Shown here in pieces: positions 36,613-45,891 of a stretch of 64,000 bases of DNA (positions within the stretch are counted from its first letter, which is position 1; each line of letters starts with the position of its first letter). Below the pieces are notes generated by a model, which saw only the letters and a program-made list of their open reading frames with translations, did not search any database and was not told the origin of the DNA. The position numbers and the translations under genes were made by a program. The DNA is taken from contig NZ_JAGGKG010000025.1 in NCBI RefSeq assembly GCF_017873435.1, positions 1-64,000 on the forward strand. Direction: 5' to 3'. The DNA is from Paenibacillus turicensis. Lineage in GTDB: Bacteria; Bacillota; Bacilli; Paenibacillales; Paenibacillaceae.

Positions 36613-36677
36613 CAAATCACCGCAGTCAAGACTTTAAGGCCTGGCTGTATATTTTCAAGGGAGGATCATTTTATTTT

Positions 36678-37172
36678 ATGGCAATAGAAGTGGGCACCAA
36701 GTTAGAAGGAAAAGTGACAGGCATCACGCATTTCGGAGCATTTGTGGATCTGTCAGGAGGTGTCACGGGTCTTGTTCATATCTCGGAGATCGCCGATAAC
36801 TATGTGAAAGACGTCAATGATCATCTGAAGATAGGCGATGCAGTTACCGTGAAGGTAATTAATGTCGATAAGGACGGCAAGATCGGACTTTCCATTAAAC
36901 AGGCCGTAGACAAACCGGTAGAAGCTGTTAGACCACCTCGTGCACCAAGACCAGACCGTCCATTTAACGGAGGCGGTCGTGAAGGAGAGCGTTCTGGTGG
37001 GGGCGGCGGATTTAATCGTGACCGTGGTGGACGTTCATTTAAACCACCCGCAACAAAGGCAACCTTTGAAGATAAGGTTTCTCGTTTCCTTAAGGATAGC
37101 GAAGAGCGTATATCTTCTTTGAAGAAAAATACGGAAGGCAAACGTGGAGGACGCGGAGCTAAACGTATGTAA
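36678..37172 (+). CDS. yabR: S1-domain RNA-binding protein YabR
   Basis: A 164-residue protein with one S1 domain (residues 4-72: GKVTGITHFGAFVDL and VHISEIA) and a C-terminal stretch rich in Gly, Arg and Pro (about 83-130), with short RGG-like repeats such as GGGREGERSGGGGGFNRDRG. The RG-rich linker should add unspecific RNA binding. S1 proteins of this type are general ribosome or RNA-degradation partners; the exact role is unknown. It has its own promoter and terminator. Confidence 0.9.
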   Translation: MAIEVGTKLEGKVTGITHFGAFVDLSGGVTGLVHISEIADNYVKDVNDHLKIGDAVTVKVINVDKDGKIGLSIKQAVDKPVEAVRPPRAPRPDRPFNGGGREGERSGGGGGFNRDRGGRSFKPPATKATFEDKVSRFLKDSEERISSLKKNTEGKRGGRGAKRM

Positions 37173-37194
37173 TCTAACTTTATAAATCAGACGT

Positions 37195-37227
37195 ACCGTA
37201 GGTAGTGTTATTGCCTACGGTTTTTTG
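37195..37227 (+). terminator. Terminator of yabR
   Basis: ACCGTAGG pairs with CCTACGGT, followed by T6. Confidence 0.9.
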
Positions 37228-37239
37228 TGTTTTAAATAT

Positions 37240-37422
37240 AATTGTGGTTGACAAGGCTAGAGATGGAAGCTACAAAACAGAGGGTTCTTCCGATCATTGT
37301 TAAAACCAGATTTCTTTTATTGATAACTTTATTGTTGAAGTCTGGATTTTAAAGATGAACGTTCCACTTCTCCAGAATCCCTCTGTTCCTCCGCTAGAGT
37401 TAGTGGCTTGTCTACCACAATT
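37240..37422 (-). repeat. Structured intergenic repeat, copy D (inverted)
   Basis: The same repeat as at 18.6 and 30.1 kb, in reverse orientation. The outer arms AATTGTGGTTGACAAG (37240-37255) and CTTGTCTACCACAATT (37407-37422) match at 15 of 16 pairs. On the minus strand the core reads TAGCGGAGGAACAGAGGGAT, then CTGGAGAAGTGGAACG, an inner stem with AAAATCCAGA and TCTGGTTTT, and CCCTCTGTTTTGTAGC. The core lies at 37266-37396. No coding frame is present. Outer-arm sequence differs from copy C, yet each pairs with itself. Confidence 0.85.
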
Positions 37423-37629
37423 TAAATATAAACCCCAAAAGAAATTAAATATTTTTTTGTCGTCTTCCTGCTTTTGACGACAGGTTATTACGCGTTTTTA
37501 GCTATTTGAGCTTGTAATGAAGCGGTATAGAGCTAAAATTATTTTTTTAGTAAGCGAACGTATGCACGTAGTAGCCCGTTTGAGCATAGAGTAGGCTTAC
37601 ATTCGTGTTTTCTTTTAGGTTAGGCTCAA

Positions 37630-37639
37630 TTTGTCGTAA
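37630..37639 (+). promoter_or_regulatory. Possible Spo0A box upstream of spoIIE
   Basis: TTTGTCGTAA matches the Spo0A box with one core mismatch. It lies about 30 bases upstream of the -35. A second one, TTTGTCAAAT on the minus strand, overlaps the -35 (37663-37672). Confidence 0.45.
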
Positions 37640-37664
37640 ATTTCTTTAATGTTACCTCCTGCAT

Positions 37665-37697
37665 TTGACAAACTTTCTGAAGTCATCCACCTATAAT
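37665..37697 (+). promoter_or_regulatory. Spo0A-type sigma-A promoter of spoIIE
   Basis: TTGACA and TATAAT are perfect hexamers but are 21 bases apart, too far for unaided sigma-A. The same 21-base spacing is the hallmark of the B. subtilis spoIIE promoter, which needs Spo0A~P. Confidence 0.85.
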
Positions 37698-37738
37698 GGG
37701 ACATACCTTACTAAAAACCAAAAGAGGTGGAGCTAAAA

Positions 37739-40246
37739 ATGATGGAAAAGTGGAATGCCATTACATTTCCAAGCTTTAAACGGAATAAAGCAAAACGCTC
37801 AGACGTACAAAAAAGGCAAAACAATAGTTTGCCCGCGTTCGATAAATTCAAAAAAATCGTCTCAATCAACAAGTGGAACGCGATTTTAATGTTTATGGGT
37901 TTTCTGTTAGGTAAAGCAACCATCTTAGGCGAGTTATCACCATTTGCGGCCGCTTTTTTTGCAGTTATCGTATTTATGAGGAGGGATATGACATTCCTAA
38001 CCGGCGTGTCCATTATAGCTGGTGCATTAATGATACCCGGTTCTACGATACATGCGTTGTCGATTACAGCGGAGCTGCTCATTTTTTATTTTATTCTTAA
38101 AGGCGTAGAGTCCTTTGACCGATCGGATATTTCATATGCACCGCTGATGGTGTTTACGTCTACCTTTTTTGTAGGGCTATTTGAAGGGGTTATTGGTTCA
38201 TCAATGACATGGTATAGCTTAACGATGATGACGATGGATGCCATTTTAAGCTTTGTACTTACATTAGTTTTCATGCAGGCGATCCCCGTATTATCCAACC
38301 ATAAGAAGCATTACCAGTTAAAGCATGAAGAAATATTATGTCTCGTCATTTTACTTGCTTCTGTGATGACTGGTTCTGTGGGATGGGAAATTTCAGGCTT
38401 GTCTGTAGAACATATATTATCTCGTTATTTGATTTTAGTATTTGCGTTAGTGGGAGGAGCGCCCTTAGGTGCCTCAGTTGGCGTCATTACTGGCTTAATC
38501 TTGAGCCTAGCAGATACCTCTGCATTATATCAAATGAGCTTGCTAGCCTTTGCAGGCATGTTAGCAGGGATGGTTCGTGAAGGGAAGAAATGGGCGGTTG
38601 GCTTTGGCATGTTATTAGGCTCATCGATCTTATCGGTATATTTACCTGGACAAGCTGACATTATGTTGTCGACATGGGAAAGCTGTATCGCCGTTGCCGT
38701 CTTCCTGCTGACACCCGCAAGTATGATTAGTATGATTTCTAAATATGTACCTGGAACAAAGGATTATACGGAGTCTCAATATGAATATGCGAGAAGGGTA
38801 CGTGATATTACTGCGGAGCGAGTGAATCAATTTTCAGAGGTGTTTAAGCAGCTATCTAAAAGCTTTGGGGTCATGTCCACATCTGGCGAAATGGCGAAGC
38901 GGGATCAGGATATGGATCATTTTATGAATGCAGTGACTGAAGGGGCTTGCGCGGCCTGCCACAAACGTCACAATTGCTGGGATCAAAAATTTTATCAAAC
39001 CTATAAGTACATGACAGATATGATGACGGCGGTAGAGGAAGATCCTCAAATGTCAGAGAAGGAAATCCCTATTGGGTGGCGCCGTATATGTGCGAAAAGT
39101 GATCAGGTGCTTGGTCTTATGAAATCACAATATGATATGTTCCAGCATGACATGCATTGGAAGCGGCAAATTTATGATAGTAGGCAGCTAGTAGCGGAGC
39201 AATTGTCTGGTGTTTCACAGGTAATGGAGGATTTAGCCAAGGAAATTAAACGTGAAGGACAAGCTTTATTTAAGCAGGAGGAGCAAATTAGAGAGGCGTT
39301 AGAGAAAATGGGCTTATCCATCCATAACATAGACATTATTAATCTTGACCATGGTAGCGTAGAAATTGAGATGATTCATGCGTACACTCGTGGTTATGAC
39401 GAATGCCGCAAAATTATAGCACCTTTACTATCAGACATTTTAGGCGAGCATATTGCAGTCGTGCAGGAGACGCCATTAGGGGGGAAGGAAGGGTTAGCGA
39501 TTGTTACTTTGAAATCAGCCAAGCTATTTGAGGTCCATACCGGAATGGCAGGTACAGCTAAAGGGGGCGACTTATTATCTGGGGATAGCTATAGCGCGAT
39601 GGAAATTGGCAACGGCACGTATGCTGTAGCAATTAGTGATGGGATGGGCAATGGGGAACGAGCTCGAATTGAGAGCAGTACAGCCCTTACGATTCTAGAG
39701 CAGCTCCTTCAGTCTGGTATGGATGAGACACTTGCGATTAAATCTGTGAACTCTATTTTAATGCTACGCTCTCCCGATGAAGTATATGCTACGGTGGATA
39801 TGGCATTAATTGATCAATACTCAGCTCGGACTACATTTATGAAAATTGGTTCTTCACCAAGCTTTATTAAGAGAGGGAATGAAGTTATTCCGATCTCGGC
39901 AAGTAATTTACCGATTGGTATTATTCAAGATATAGAAATTGATCTTGTTACTGTTCAGCTTCTTCCAGGGGATACGCTCATTATGATGACAGATGGCATT
40001 TATGATGCACCAGGTCACGCCGTAAATAAAGAGATGTGGATCAAACGCTTAATTCAGCAAGTACAGGATGATGACCCACAGGTGATGGCAGATTGCCTCT
40101 TAGAGTCCGTTATTCGCTATCAGAGTAATGTGATCCATGATGATATGACGGTGGTGATTGCAAGGGTAGATCATACAAGACCACAGTGGTCTACGGTTCA
40201 TATTCACGGTGTATCCTCTGTAGAACGTCCAAGATCAGTAAGTTAA
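37739..40246 (+). CDS. spoIIE: Stage II sporulation protein E
   Basis: An 835-residue membrane phosphatase that dephosphorylates SpoIIAA and so frees sigma-F in the forespore, and interacts with FtsZ at the polar septum. It has a short basic N-terminus, about ten membrane segments (about 45-330), a regulatory linker (with a CAACHKRHNCW cysteine cluster near residue 405) and a C-terminal PP2C domain. The metal aspartate is in SDGMGNG at about 634. ATG 37739 is 8-9 bases after GAGGTGGAG; the frame extends to a GTG at 37727 inside the ribosome site. Confidence 0.96.
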   Translation: MMEKWNAITFPSFKRNKAKRSDVQKRQNNSLPAFDKFKKIVSINKWNAILMFMGFLLGKATILGELSPFAAAFFAVIVFMRRDMTFLTGVSIIAGALMIPGSTIHALSITAELLIFYFILKGVESFDRSDISYAPLMVFTSTFFVGLFEGVIGSSMTWYSLTMMTMDAILSFVLTLVFMQAIPVLSNHKKHYQLKHEEILCLVILLASVMTGSVGWEISGLSVEHILSRYLILVFALVGGAPLGASVGVITGLILSLADTSALYQMSLLAFAGMLAGMVREGKKWAVGFGMLLGSSILSVYLPGQADIMLSTWESCIAVAVFLLTPASMISMISKYVPGTKDYTESQYEYARRVRDITAERVNQFSEVFKQLSKSFGVMSTSGEMAKRDQDMDHFMNAVTEGACAACHKRHNCWDQKFYQTYKYMTDMMTAVEEDPQMSEKEIPIGWRRICAKSDQVLGLMKSQYDMFQHDMHWKRQIYDSRQLVAEQLSGVSQVMEDLAKEIKREGQALFKQEEQIREALEKMGLSIHNIDIINLDHGSVEIEMIHAYTRGYDECRKIIAPLLSDILGEHIAVVQETPLGGKEGLAIVTLKSAKLFEVHTGMAGTAKGGDLLSGDSYSAMEIGNGTYAVAISDGMGNGERARIESSTALTILEQLLQSGMDETLAIKSVNSILMLRSPDEVYATVDMALIDQYSARTTFMKIGSSPSFIKRGNEVIPISASNLPIGIIQDIEIDLVTVQLLPGDTLIMMTDGIYDAPGHAVNKEMWIKRLIQQVQDDDPQVMADCLLESVIRYQSNVIHDDMTVVIARVDHTRPQWSTVHIHGVSSVERPRSVS

Positions 40247-40280
40247 CTTGATGTATTTTCTGATTGCTTTTATGAACATA

Positions 40281-40323
40281 AGGCCTCCAACCGTTTGGGC
40301 GGGATTGGCGGCTTTTTTTATTG
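40281..40323 (+). terminator. Terminator of spoIIE
   Basis: GCCTCCAACCG pairs imperfectly with CGGGATTGGCGGC, followed by T7. Confidence 0.75.
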
Positions 40324-40350
40324 ACCAAAAAGGGAAATTAAGGATATAAT
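40321..40350 (+). promoter_or_regulatory. Sigma-A promoter of the carbohydrate cluster
   Basis: TTGACC, 18 bases, TATAAT. It lies right after the spoIIE terminator and about 180 bases before the first cluster gene. Confidence 0.72.
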
Positions 40351-40355
40351 GAAAT

Positions 40356-40377
40356 GGGTTTCATGAAAACCCTTGCA
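40356..40377 (+). promoter_or_regulatory. Operator candidate: palindrome overlapping a cre-like site
   Basis: GGGTTT and AAACCC flank CATGA (40356-40372), at the predicted start site. Overlapping it, ATGAAAACCCTTGCA (40363-40377) matches the CcpA cre consensus except one base of the central CG. The position would allow repression. Confidence 0.45.
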
Positions 40378-40527
40378 TTAAAATATACTAGTTATACCAA
40401 TGCTTTTTTTGAAGACAATTTTATGACAATCTAAGTTAGGGGGAGGGCCATCTAGGGCATATTAGCGTATTCCGTTAAAAAGCTTGAGTCGGATTTCTAA
40501 CTAAACTTTAGGGGAGCGTGCTTAACA

Positions 40528-41928
40528 GTGAAAGAGATGAAAAAAAGGAAATCGAATTTACTTGTTATGTTTTTGGCTTTAATCACTATCCTATCTGCTT
40601 GTAGTGGTGGAAATGGTACACAAGAAGGGACACCAAAACCAGCAAATAAGAGTGAAAACAAAGAAGTATCCGCACCTGTAGAGACTGAAAAGGAAGAAAA
40701 ATATGATTTGGGTGGACGTGAAATTTTAATTTCTCACTGGTGGGATGCAACGCCAAAGGGTGACTCTGAAGCCGATGAGTTAGCACGTGAGCGTATTAAA
40801 AAAGTTGAAGAAAAATACAAGGTAAAAATTAAATATATTGAAACTGAATATTGGTCCACTTCTGAGAAGTTGTCCTCCTCTGTGTTAGCAAACGAGCCTT
40901 TTGCAGATATTGTTCGTCTGCCCGATGGCTTTATTTGGGGACTTATGCAAGGCGGCTTCCTGACGCCACTCGATGATTATCTTAAAGATACACGTATTGC
41001 ATCCGATGTTTTGAAAGCGCTATCTTTTGGTGGAGATAAAATTTATGGTCTGGAAGGTTGGTATAACGCTAACGATTCAGGCATGTTTTTTAACAAACGT
41101 ATTTTTAAAGAAGCAGGTCTGAAGGATCCACAGCAATTAATGGATGAAGATAACTGGAATTGGAATAGCATGCTAGATGCGGCTAAGAAGCTAACAAAAG
41201 GCACAAAAAGTGATGGCAAATCAGGCCAATACGGTCTGGCGGGAGCTCATTATGTATGGTCAGACATGTTGATTGCTAGCAATGGTGGCCAAATCTATGA
41301 TGAGGCAAACAAAAAGGTGATGTTTGATTCACCTAAATCGATGGAAGCGCTTAACTTCCTATACAGTCTTTATAACGAACATAAGGTCATTAAGCCAAAT
41401 GAAGGGAACGATTGGGAGGACCCTGCCAAATATTTTGCAGAAGGTAAAATTGCGATGTATCCAGGAGGGCTATGGGAAATCGAAGGACGTATTCTTGATA
41501 AGATGAAGGATGAGTGGGGTTACGTATATATGCCAAAAGGTCCTGCGGCGACAAGCTATTACGATCAGGTGAGTCAAACGGCAGTTTATGTGATTCCTAA
41601 AGGGGTAAAGGATGCAGATGTAATTGTGAAAATGTGGGAGGATTTGCAAGACTTCGACCGTTGGTCAGAAAACCGCAGGCTTTGGTTGGAAAATGTCCTT
41701 CCTGATGAAGCCTCCATTGCAAATGCGATGAACGATAATGGGAAGGTTCAACGTGTGTTTGGTGGACGTTTTGGTGGACTTGGCGTAAAGGAAAAGCTGG
41801 ATACGATCACTGAAAAGTTCGTGAAAGGTGCAGTAACGCCTTCTACTGGTGTTGCCCAAATTGTTGGACCTGCACAAGCAGCAGCTGAAAAAGTATTACG
41901 TGGGGAAGTAGAGCAGGAAAAAAAATAA
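40528..41928 (+). CDS. Extracellular sugar-binding lipoprotein (ABC transporter)
   Basis: A 466-residue family 1 solute-binding protein. It has a lipobox ILSAC with Cys25, a charged spacer (about 28-68) and a two-lobed binding fold with the family motif AEGKIAMYPGGLWEIEG (about 305-321). It should catch an oligosaccharide for the permeases downstream. The start is GTG 40528, with AGGGGAG 11 bases upstream; ATG 40537 is 20 bases from that site. It opens the cluster, first after the promoter at 40321 and the palindrome at 40356. Confidence 0.9.
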   Translation: MKEMKKRKSNLLVMFLALITILSACSGGNGTQEGTPKPANKSENKEVSAPVETEKEEKYDLGGREILISHWWDATPKGDSEADELARERIKKVEEKYKVKIKYIETEYWSTSEKLSSSVLANEPFADIVRLPDGFIWGLMQGGFLTPLDDYLKDTRIASDVLKALSFGGDKIYGLEGWYNANDSGMFFNKRIFKEAGLKDPQQLMDEDNWNWNSMLDAAKKLTKGTKSDGKSGQYGLAGAHYVWSDMLIASNGGQIYDEANKKVMFDSPKSMEALNFLYSLYNEHKVIKPNEGNDWEDPAKYFAEGKIAMYPGGLWEIEGRILDKMKDEWGYVYMPKGPAATSYYDQVSQTAVYVIPKGVKDADVIVKMWEDLQDFDRWSENRRLWLENVLPDEASIANAMNDNGKVQRVFGGRFGGLGVKEKLDTITEKFVKGAVTPSTGVAQIVGPAQAAAEKVLRGEVEQEKK

Positions 41929-41985
41929 CGAAATAATACTACGTCCATTATCATCACTAGCTAGTCAGTTAAAGGGGGAAAATGG

Positions 41986-44901
41986 GTGAAACTTACATTA
42001 TCAAAAGTGACGGTCACCTGTATGCTTCTTATCACTGCAATCTTAATAATCATGCTTTTCCCTATTTCTCGTTCAGGAGCAAAATATACTCACGCCAACG
42101 TAAGCTTAACCTCTGATGCGGTAAATTCAGAGCAGACTTTAGCTTCCGCTGATGAAAACAGCTATGACCATTATTTGAGGAAGCATAAAAATGAGCCACA
42201 CCCAACTGATGAAATCGTCATACAGGGAGCTAACTACATTGTCACCAAGGACATGAATCCTCAATTGATTACTGAGCTTGGAGGGGAAGCTGGTAAGTTC
42301 CTTCGTACGGAGGAGCATGGTTCTGTAACGTGGGAGCTCAATGTTCCGCAATCAGGGCTGTATCATATGACACTCCGATACTTTCCGATTGAGGGGAAAA
42401 GCTCTGCAATCGAGCGAGAATTGCTTATTGATGGTCAAACTCCATTTAGCAGTGCACGTAATCTAAGCTTTCATCGCGTCTGGGCTAACGAAAAAGACGA
42501 GATCGAGCAAGATAGTCGCGGTAATGATTTACGCCCACGTCAAGTGGAGTCACCGAGGTGGCAGGAGGCGGTATTTAGAGATACAGAGGGATATTATGAG
42601 GAGCCGTATCAGTTTTATTTTTCAGCAGGACAGCATACGGTGACCCTTTTATCAACGAGGGAACCGATGGTGATTGATTCAATAAAACTACATCACTATA
42701 AATCGCCTCCTGCCTACGTGGAGGTAGCTAAGGAATATGAGATTAAGGGATACAAGGAGACAACAGGTCATTTTATTAAAGTTCAAGGTGAAGATGCTGT
42801 GTATAAATCATCTCCAACGTTGTATCCCATAACAGATCGGTCCAGTCCCTCCACAGAGCCTTATGATGTTTCTAAAATTGTCATGAATACGATTGGAGGC
42901 AACAATTGGCGAGTACCTGGTCAGTGGATCGCATGGGAGATGGAAGTTCCCGAGGATGGTTTATACAAAATTGCAATTAAGAGCAGACAGGAATTGCTGC
43001 GAGGTATTTATTCCACGCGATCCCTACAAATTGATGGAGAGGCCCCATTTAAGGAAATGCTGCAAATTCCATTTTTTTATAACTCCGATTGGCAGATGAA
43101 TGTGCTAGGTACGAATGAGGAGCCATACCTTTTTTATTTGACTAAGGGGAAGCATGAATTAAAGCTTGAGGTGAGTCTGGGCGCAATCGCTCCGCTGATC
43201 CGTCAGGTGGAAAATAGCGTGCTAGAGATCAATGCAATGTATCGGAAAATATTGATGATTACAGGAAATGTACCTGATCCTTATCGTGATTATCAATTAG
43301 ATAAACAAATTCCTGACATGACGAAGGTATTTAAGGAGCAAAGTGATGTTTTATATGCAGTATCTGAAGCACTGATTACATTGACGGGAGAAAAAAGTGA
43401 TAAGACAGCTATTTTAAATAAAACCGCCTATCAATTAGCGGATCTAGCAGAGAAACCAGATACGGTGCAAAAACGACTTTCTCAATTCAAAATTAACGTC
43501 GGTAGTGTGGGCTCATGGATTCTAGAGGTGCGCGAGCAACCTCTTGAAATTGATTATTTAGCGCTAGCATCACCAGATATCGATTTACCTGCTGCCAATG
43601 CTTCTGGACTTAAAAAGGCTGGACATGAAATTTCCTCCTTTCTTCATTCTTTTTTTGAAGACTACAACACCATTGGCACTACGACAGCCGCAGATCAAAC
43701 GATAGATGTGTGGATTGGAACCGGTCGAGATCAGGCACAGGTGCTGAAAGCAATGATTGACGATACGTTTACACCGCTAACTGGCATTAGCGTTAATTTA
43801 AAGCTGGTGAACGCCGATGTTTTGCTACGTGCCTCATTAGCTGGAGAAGGACCTGATGTAGCAATGCAAGTGGGCAATGATGTTCCCGTTAACTTTGGGA
43901 TGCGGAACGCGGCTGAGGATTTGTCGAAGTACCCTGGTTATGAGGAAGTCATTAAACAATTTAGGGACAGTGCATTAGTGCCTTATCGTTATAGTAATCA
44001 AGTTTTTGCACTACCAGAGCAGCAAATTTTTAATATGCTTTTTTACCGCAAGGATATTTTGGAGCAGCTTAATGTAAAGCCGCCACAGACATGGGAAGAT
44101 GTGTATGCGCTAATTCCAGTGCTACAGAAGCATAATATGGATTTTGCATTCCCACTGGCTCAGACTACAGGGGTTCCTGTGCTTGAGGTCAATCGCGCCT
44201 ATGCCATGCTGTTATATCAAATGGATGGCTCATTTTATTTAAATGAGGGCGCAAAAAGTGGGCTAGACACAGAAACGGGGTTAGCGGCATTTAAGTCTTG
44301 GACCAACTTTTATACGAGCTACAAGTTGCCCCTTATTTTTGACTTTCCAATGCGCTTTAGAACAGGTGAAATGCCAGTAGGCATTCAAGATTACACGTTT
44401 TATAACTACTTATCCGTATCTGCCCCAGAGATCAAAGGATTATGGGAATTCGTACCTGTACCTGGCTTCAAGCAAGCAGATGGCACCATACGTAGAGACG
44501 TAGCGAGTGGTGGAACGGCAACGGTGATGCTAAAGCAGGCGAAAAATAAGGATGCGGCTTGGAAGTTTATGAAATGGTGGGTCAGCAAGGATGCACAGGT
44601 TCGTTTTGGACGTGAGATGGAGGGCTTGATGGGAGCGGCATCACGTTATCCAACGGCAAATTTGAAAGCGCTTCAAGAATTGCCTTGGCCAACACGTGAC
44701 TACCGCAGACTCGAAGAACAATGGGAATGGGTAAAGGGAATCCCAGAGGTGCCAGGTGGGTACTTTACAGGACGACATTTAGATAATGCGTTACGTGAAG
44801 TAGTGAATAACGGGACCAACTCGACGGATGCTCTATACGATTATGTGCAAGAAATTGATTATGAAATCGAGCAGAAACGAAAAGAGTTTAATTTGGACTG
44901 A
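41986..44901 (+). CDS. Fusion of two lectin-like modules with a solute-binding protein
   Basis: A 971-residue exported protein. It has an N-terminal membrane segment (about 10-30) with no lipobox, so it is an anchored or cleaved secretory protein. Two related modules follow (about 70-250 and 260-410), each with beta-rich GLYHMTLRYFP or GLYKIAIKSRQ type segments, like galactose-binding or CBM35-like jelly rolls. A helical linker (about 420-510) and a C-terminal family 1 solute-binding domain (about 560-940) complete it, with GVPVLEVNRAYAMLLYQMDG and AAWKFMKWWVSKDAQVRFGRE. Such a fusion may hold polymer near the transporter. The GTG start follows AAAGGGGG by 8 bases. Confidence 0.85.
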   Translation: MKLTLSKVTVTCMLLITAILIIMLFPISRSGAKYTHANVSLTSDAVNSEQTLASADENSYDHYLRKHKNEPHPTDEIVIQGANYIVTKDMNPQLITELGGEAGKFLRTEEHGSVTWELNVPQSGLYHMTLRYFPIEGKSSAIERELLIDGQTPFSSARNLSFHRVWANEKDEIEQDSRGNDLRPRQVESPRWQEAVFRDTEGYYEEPYQFYFSAGQHTVTLLSTREPMVIDSIKLHHYKSPPAYVEVAKEYEIKGYKETTGHFIKVQGEDAVYKSSPTLYPITDRSSPSTEPYDVSKIVMNTIGGNNWRVPGQWIAWEMEVPEDGLYKIAIKSRQELLRGIYSTRSLQIDGEAPFKEMLQIPFFYNSDWQMNVLGTNEEPYLFYLTKGKHELKLEVSLGAIAPLIRQVENSVLEINAMYRKILMITGNVPDPYRDYQLDKQIPDMTKVFKEQSDVLYAVSEALITLTGEKSDKTAILNKTAYQLADLAEKPDTVQKRLSQFKINVGSVGSWILEVREQPLEIDYLALASPDIDLPAANASGLKKAGHEISSFLHSFFEDYNTIGTTTAADQTIDVWIGTGRDQAQVLKAMIDDTFTPLTGISVNLKLVNADVLLRASLAGEGPDVAMQVGNDVPVNFGMRNAAEDLSKYPGYEEVIKQFRDSALVPYRYSNQVFALPEQQIFNMLFYRKDILEQLNVKPPQTWEDVYALIPVLQKHNMDFAFPLAQTTGVPVLEVNRAYAMLLYQMDGSFYLNEGAKSGLDTETGLAAFKSWTNFYTSYKLPLIFDFPMRFRTGEMPVGIQDYTFYNYLSVSAPEIKGLWEFVPVPGFKQADGTIRRDVASGGTATVMLKQAKNKDAAWKFMKWWVSKDAQVRFGREMEGLMGAASRYPTANLKALQELPWPTRDYRRLEEQWEWVKGIPEVPGGYFTGRHLDNALREVVNNGTNSTDALYDYVQEIDYEIEQKRKEFNLD

Positions 44902-44922
44902 AGGCACTAGGGAGGGACTCCT

Positions 44923-45888
44923 TTGCAAAAAGTTAAAATTGTAGCTGAACCGATGAGCCGGCCCCAGAAATCGCCCGCAGGCTTGCCTAAAAAGTGGAAC
45001 CTATTTGTTAAAGACGTAAAGCGGGATAAGCATCTGTATGTGCTGCTAACTCCTTATATGTTGTTGTTTGGCGTATTCACTGTTTTACCTATCTTGGTCT
45101 CGATTTTTTTCAGCTTTACGAGTTTTAATATGCTGGAGTTTCCACGTTGGGTCGGTTGGGAAAATTATTCTAAACTGCTTTGGAATGATGATGTTTTTCT
45201 AATCGGGGTCAAAAATACGATCATTTTTTCCGTCATTACTGGCCCTGTCAGTTATATCTCCTGTTTTGTGTTTGCTTGGCTCATTAATGAGCTGAATCCA
45301 AAGGTCAGAGCGTTTATGACGCTAGTATTTTTTGCCCCGTCTATTTCGGGAAACGTATTTTTTATTTGGCAAATTATTTTTTCTGGTGATTCCTACGGAA
45401 TTATGAATGGCTTTTTAATGAAAATAGGACTGATTTATGAGCCGATTTTATGGCTGCAAGACCCTAAATATATGCTTGGCATCATTATGCTCGTTCAGTT
45501 ATGGCTTAGCTTAGGCACTAGCTTTCTTGCCTTTATCGCAGGCTTGCAGACGGTGGATCGTACCTTGTATGAAGCAGGCGCGATGGATGGGGTGAAAAAC
45601 CGCTGGCAGGAGCTATGGTATATTACATTACCGTCTATGAAACCCCAATTAATGTTTGGTGCGGTTATTCAGATTACATCCTCACTAGCTGTAGCAGATG
45701 TAGCGACGGCATTAGCTGGTTTCCCAAGCGTTCAGTATGGTGCACACACGATCGTAACTCACTTAATGGATTACGGAACGATTCGCTTTGAAATGGGCTA
45801 CGCTTCAGCGATTGCGACTGTGTTATTCATCCTCATGTTAGGCTCCAACTTGATTGTACAAAAGCTGTTGAAGAGAGTGGGGGAATAG
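44923..45888 (+). CDS. Sugar ABC transporter permease (LplB/MalF type)
   Basis: A 321-residue inner-membrane permease with a cytoplasmic tail of about 40 residues and six predicted membrane segments. The EAA loop that docks the ATPase reads EAGAMDGVKNRWQELWYITL (about 217-236). The TTG start follows GGGAGGG. It is followed 4 bases later by the second permease; both serve the solute-binding proteins upstream. No ATPase is in the cluster, so a shared MsmX-type ATPase is expected. Confidence 0.92.
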   Translation: MQKVKIVAEPMSRPQKSPAGLPKKWNLFVKDVKRDKHLYVLLTPYMLLFGVFTVLPILVSIFFSFTSFNMLEFPRWVGWENYSKLLWNDDVFLIGVKNTIIFSVITGPVSYISCFVFAWLINELNPKVRAFMTLVFFAPSISGNVFFIWQIIFSGDSYGIMNGFLMKIGLIYEPILWLQDPKYMLGIIMLVQLWLSLGTSFLAFIAGLQTVDRTLYEAGAMDGVKNRWQELWYITLPSMKPQLMFGAVIQITSSLAVADVATALAGFPSVQYGAHTIVTHLMDYGTIRFEMGYASAIATVLFILMLGSNLIVQKLLKRVGE

Positions 45889-45891
45889 CAG

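Noticed and set aside
37711-38082. Minus-strand 123-codon frame overlapping the spoIIE start
   Set aside because: It runs through the spoIIE ribosome site and membrane segments with no independent signals.
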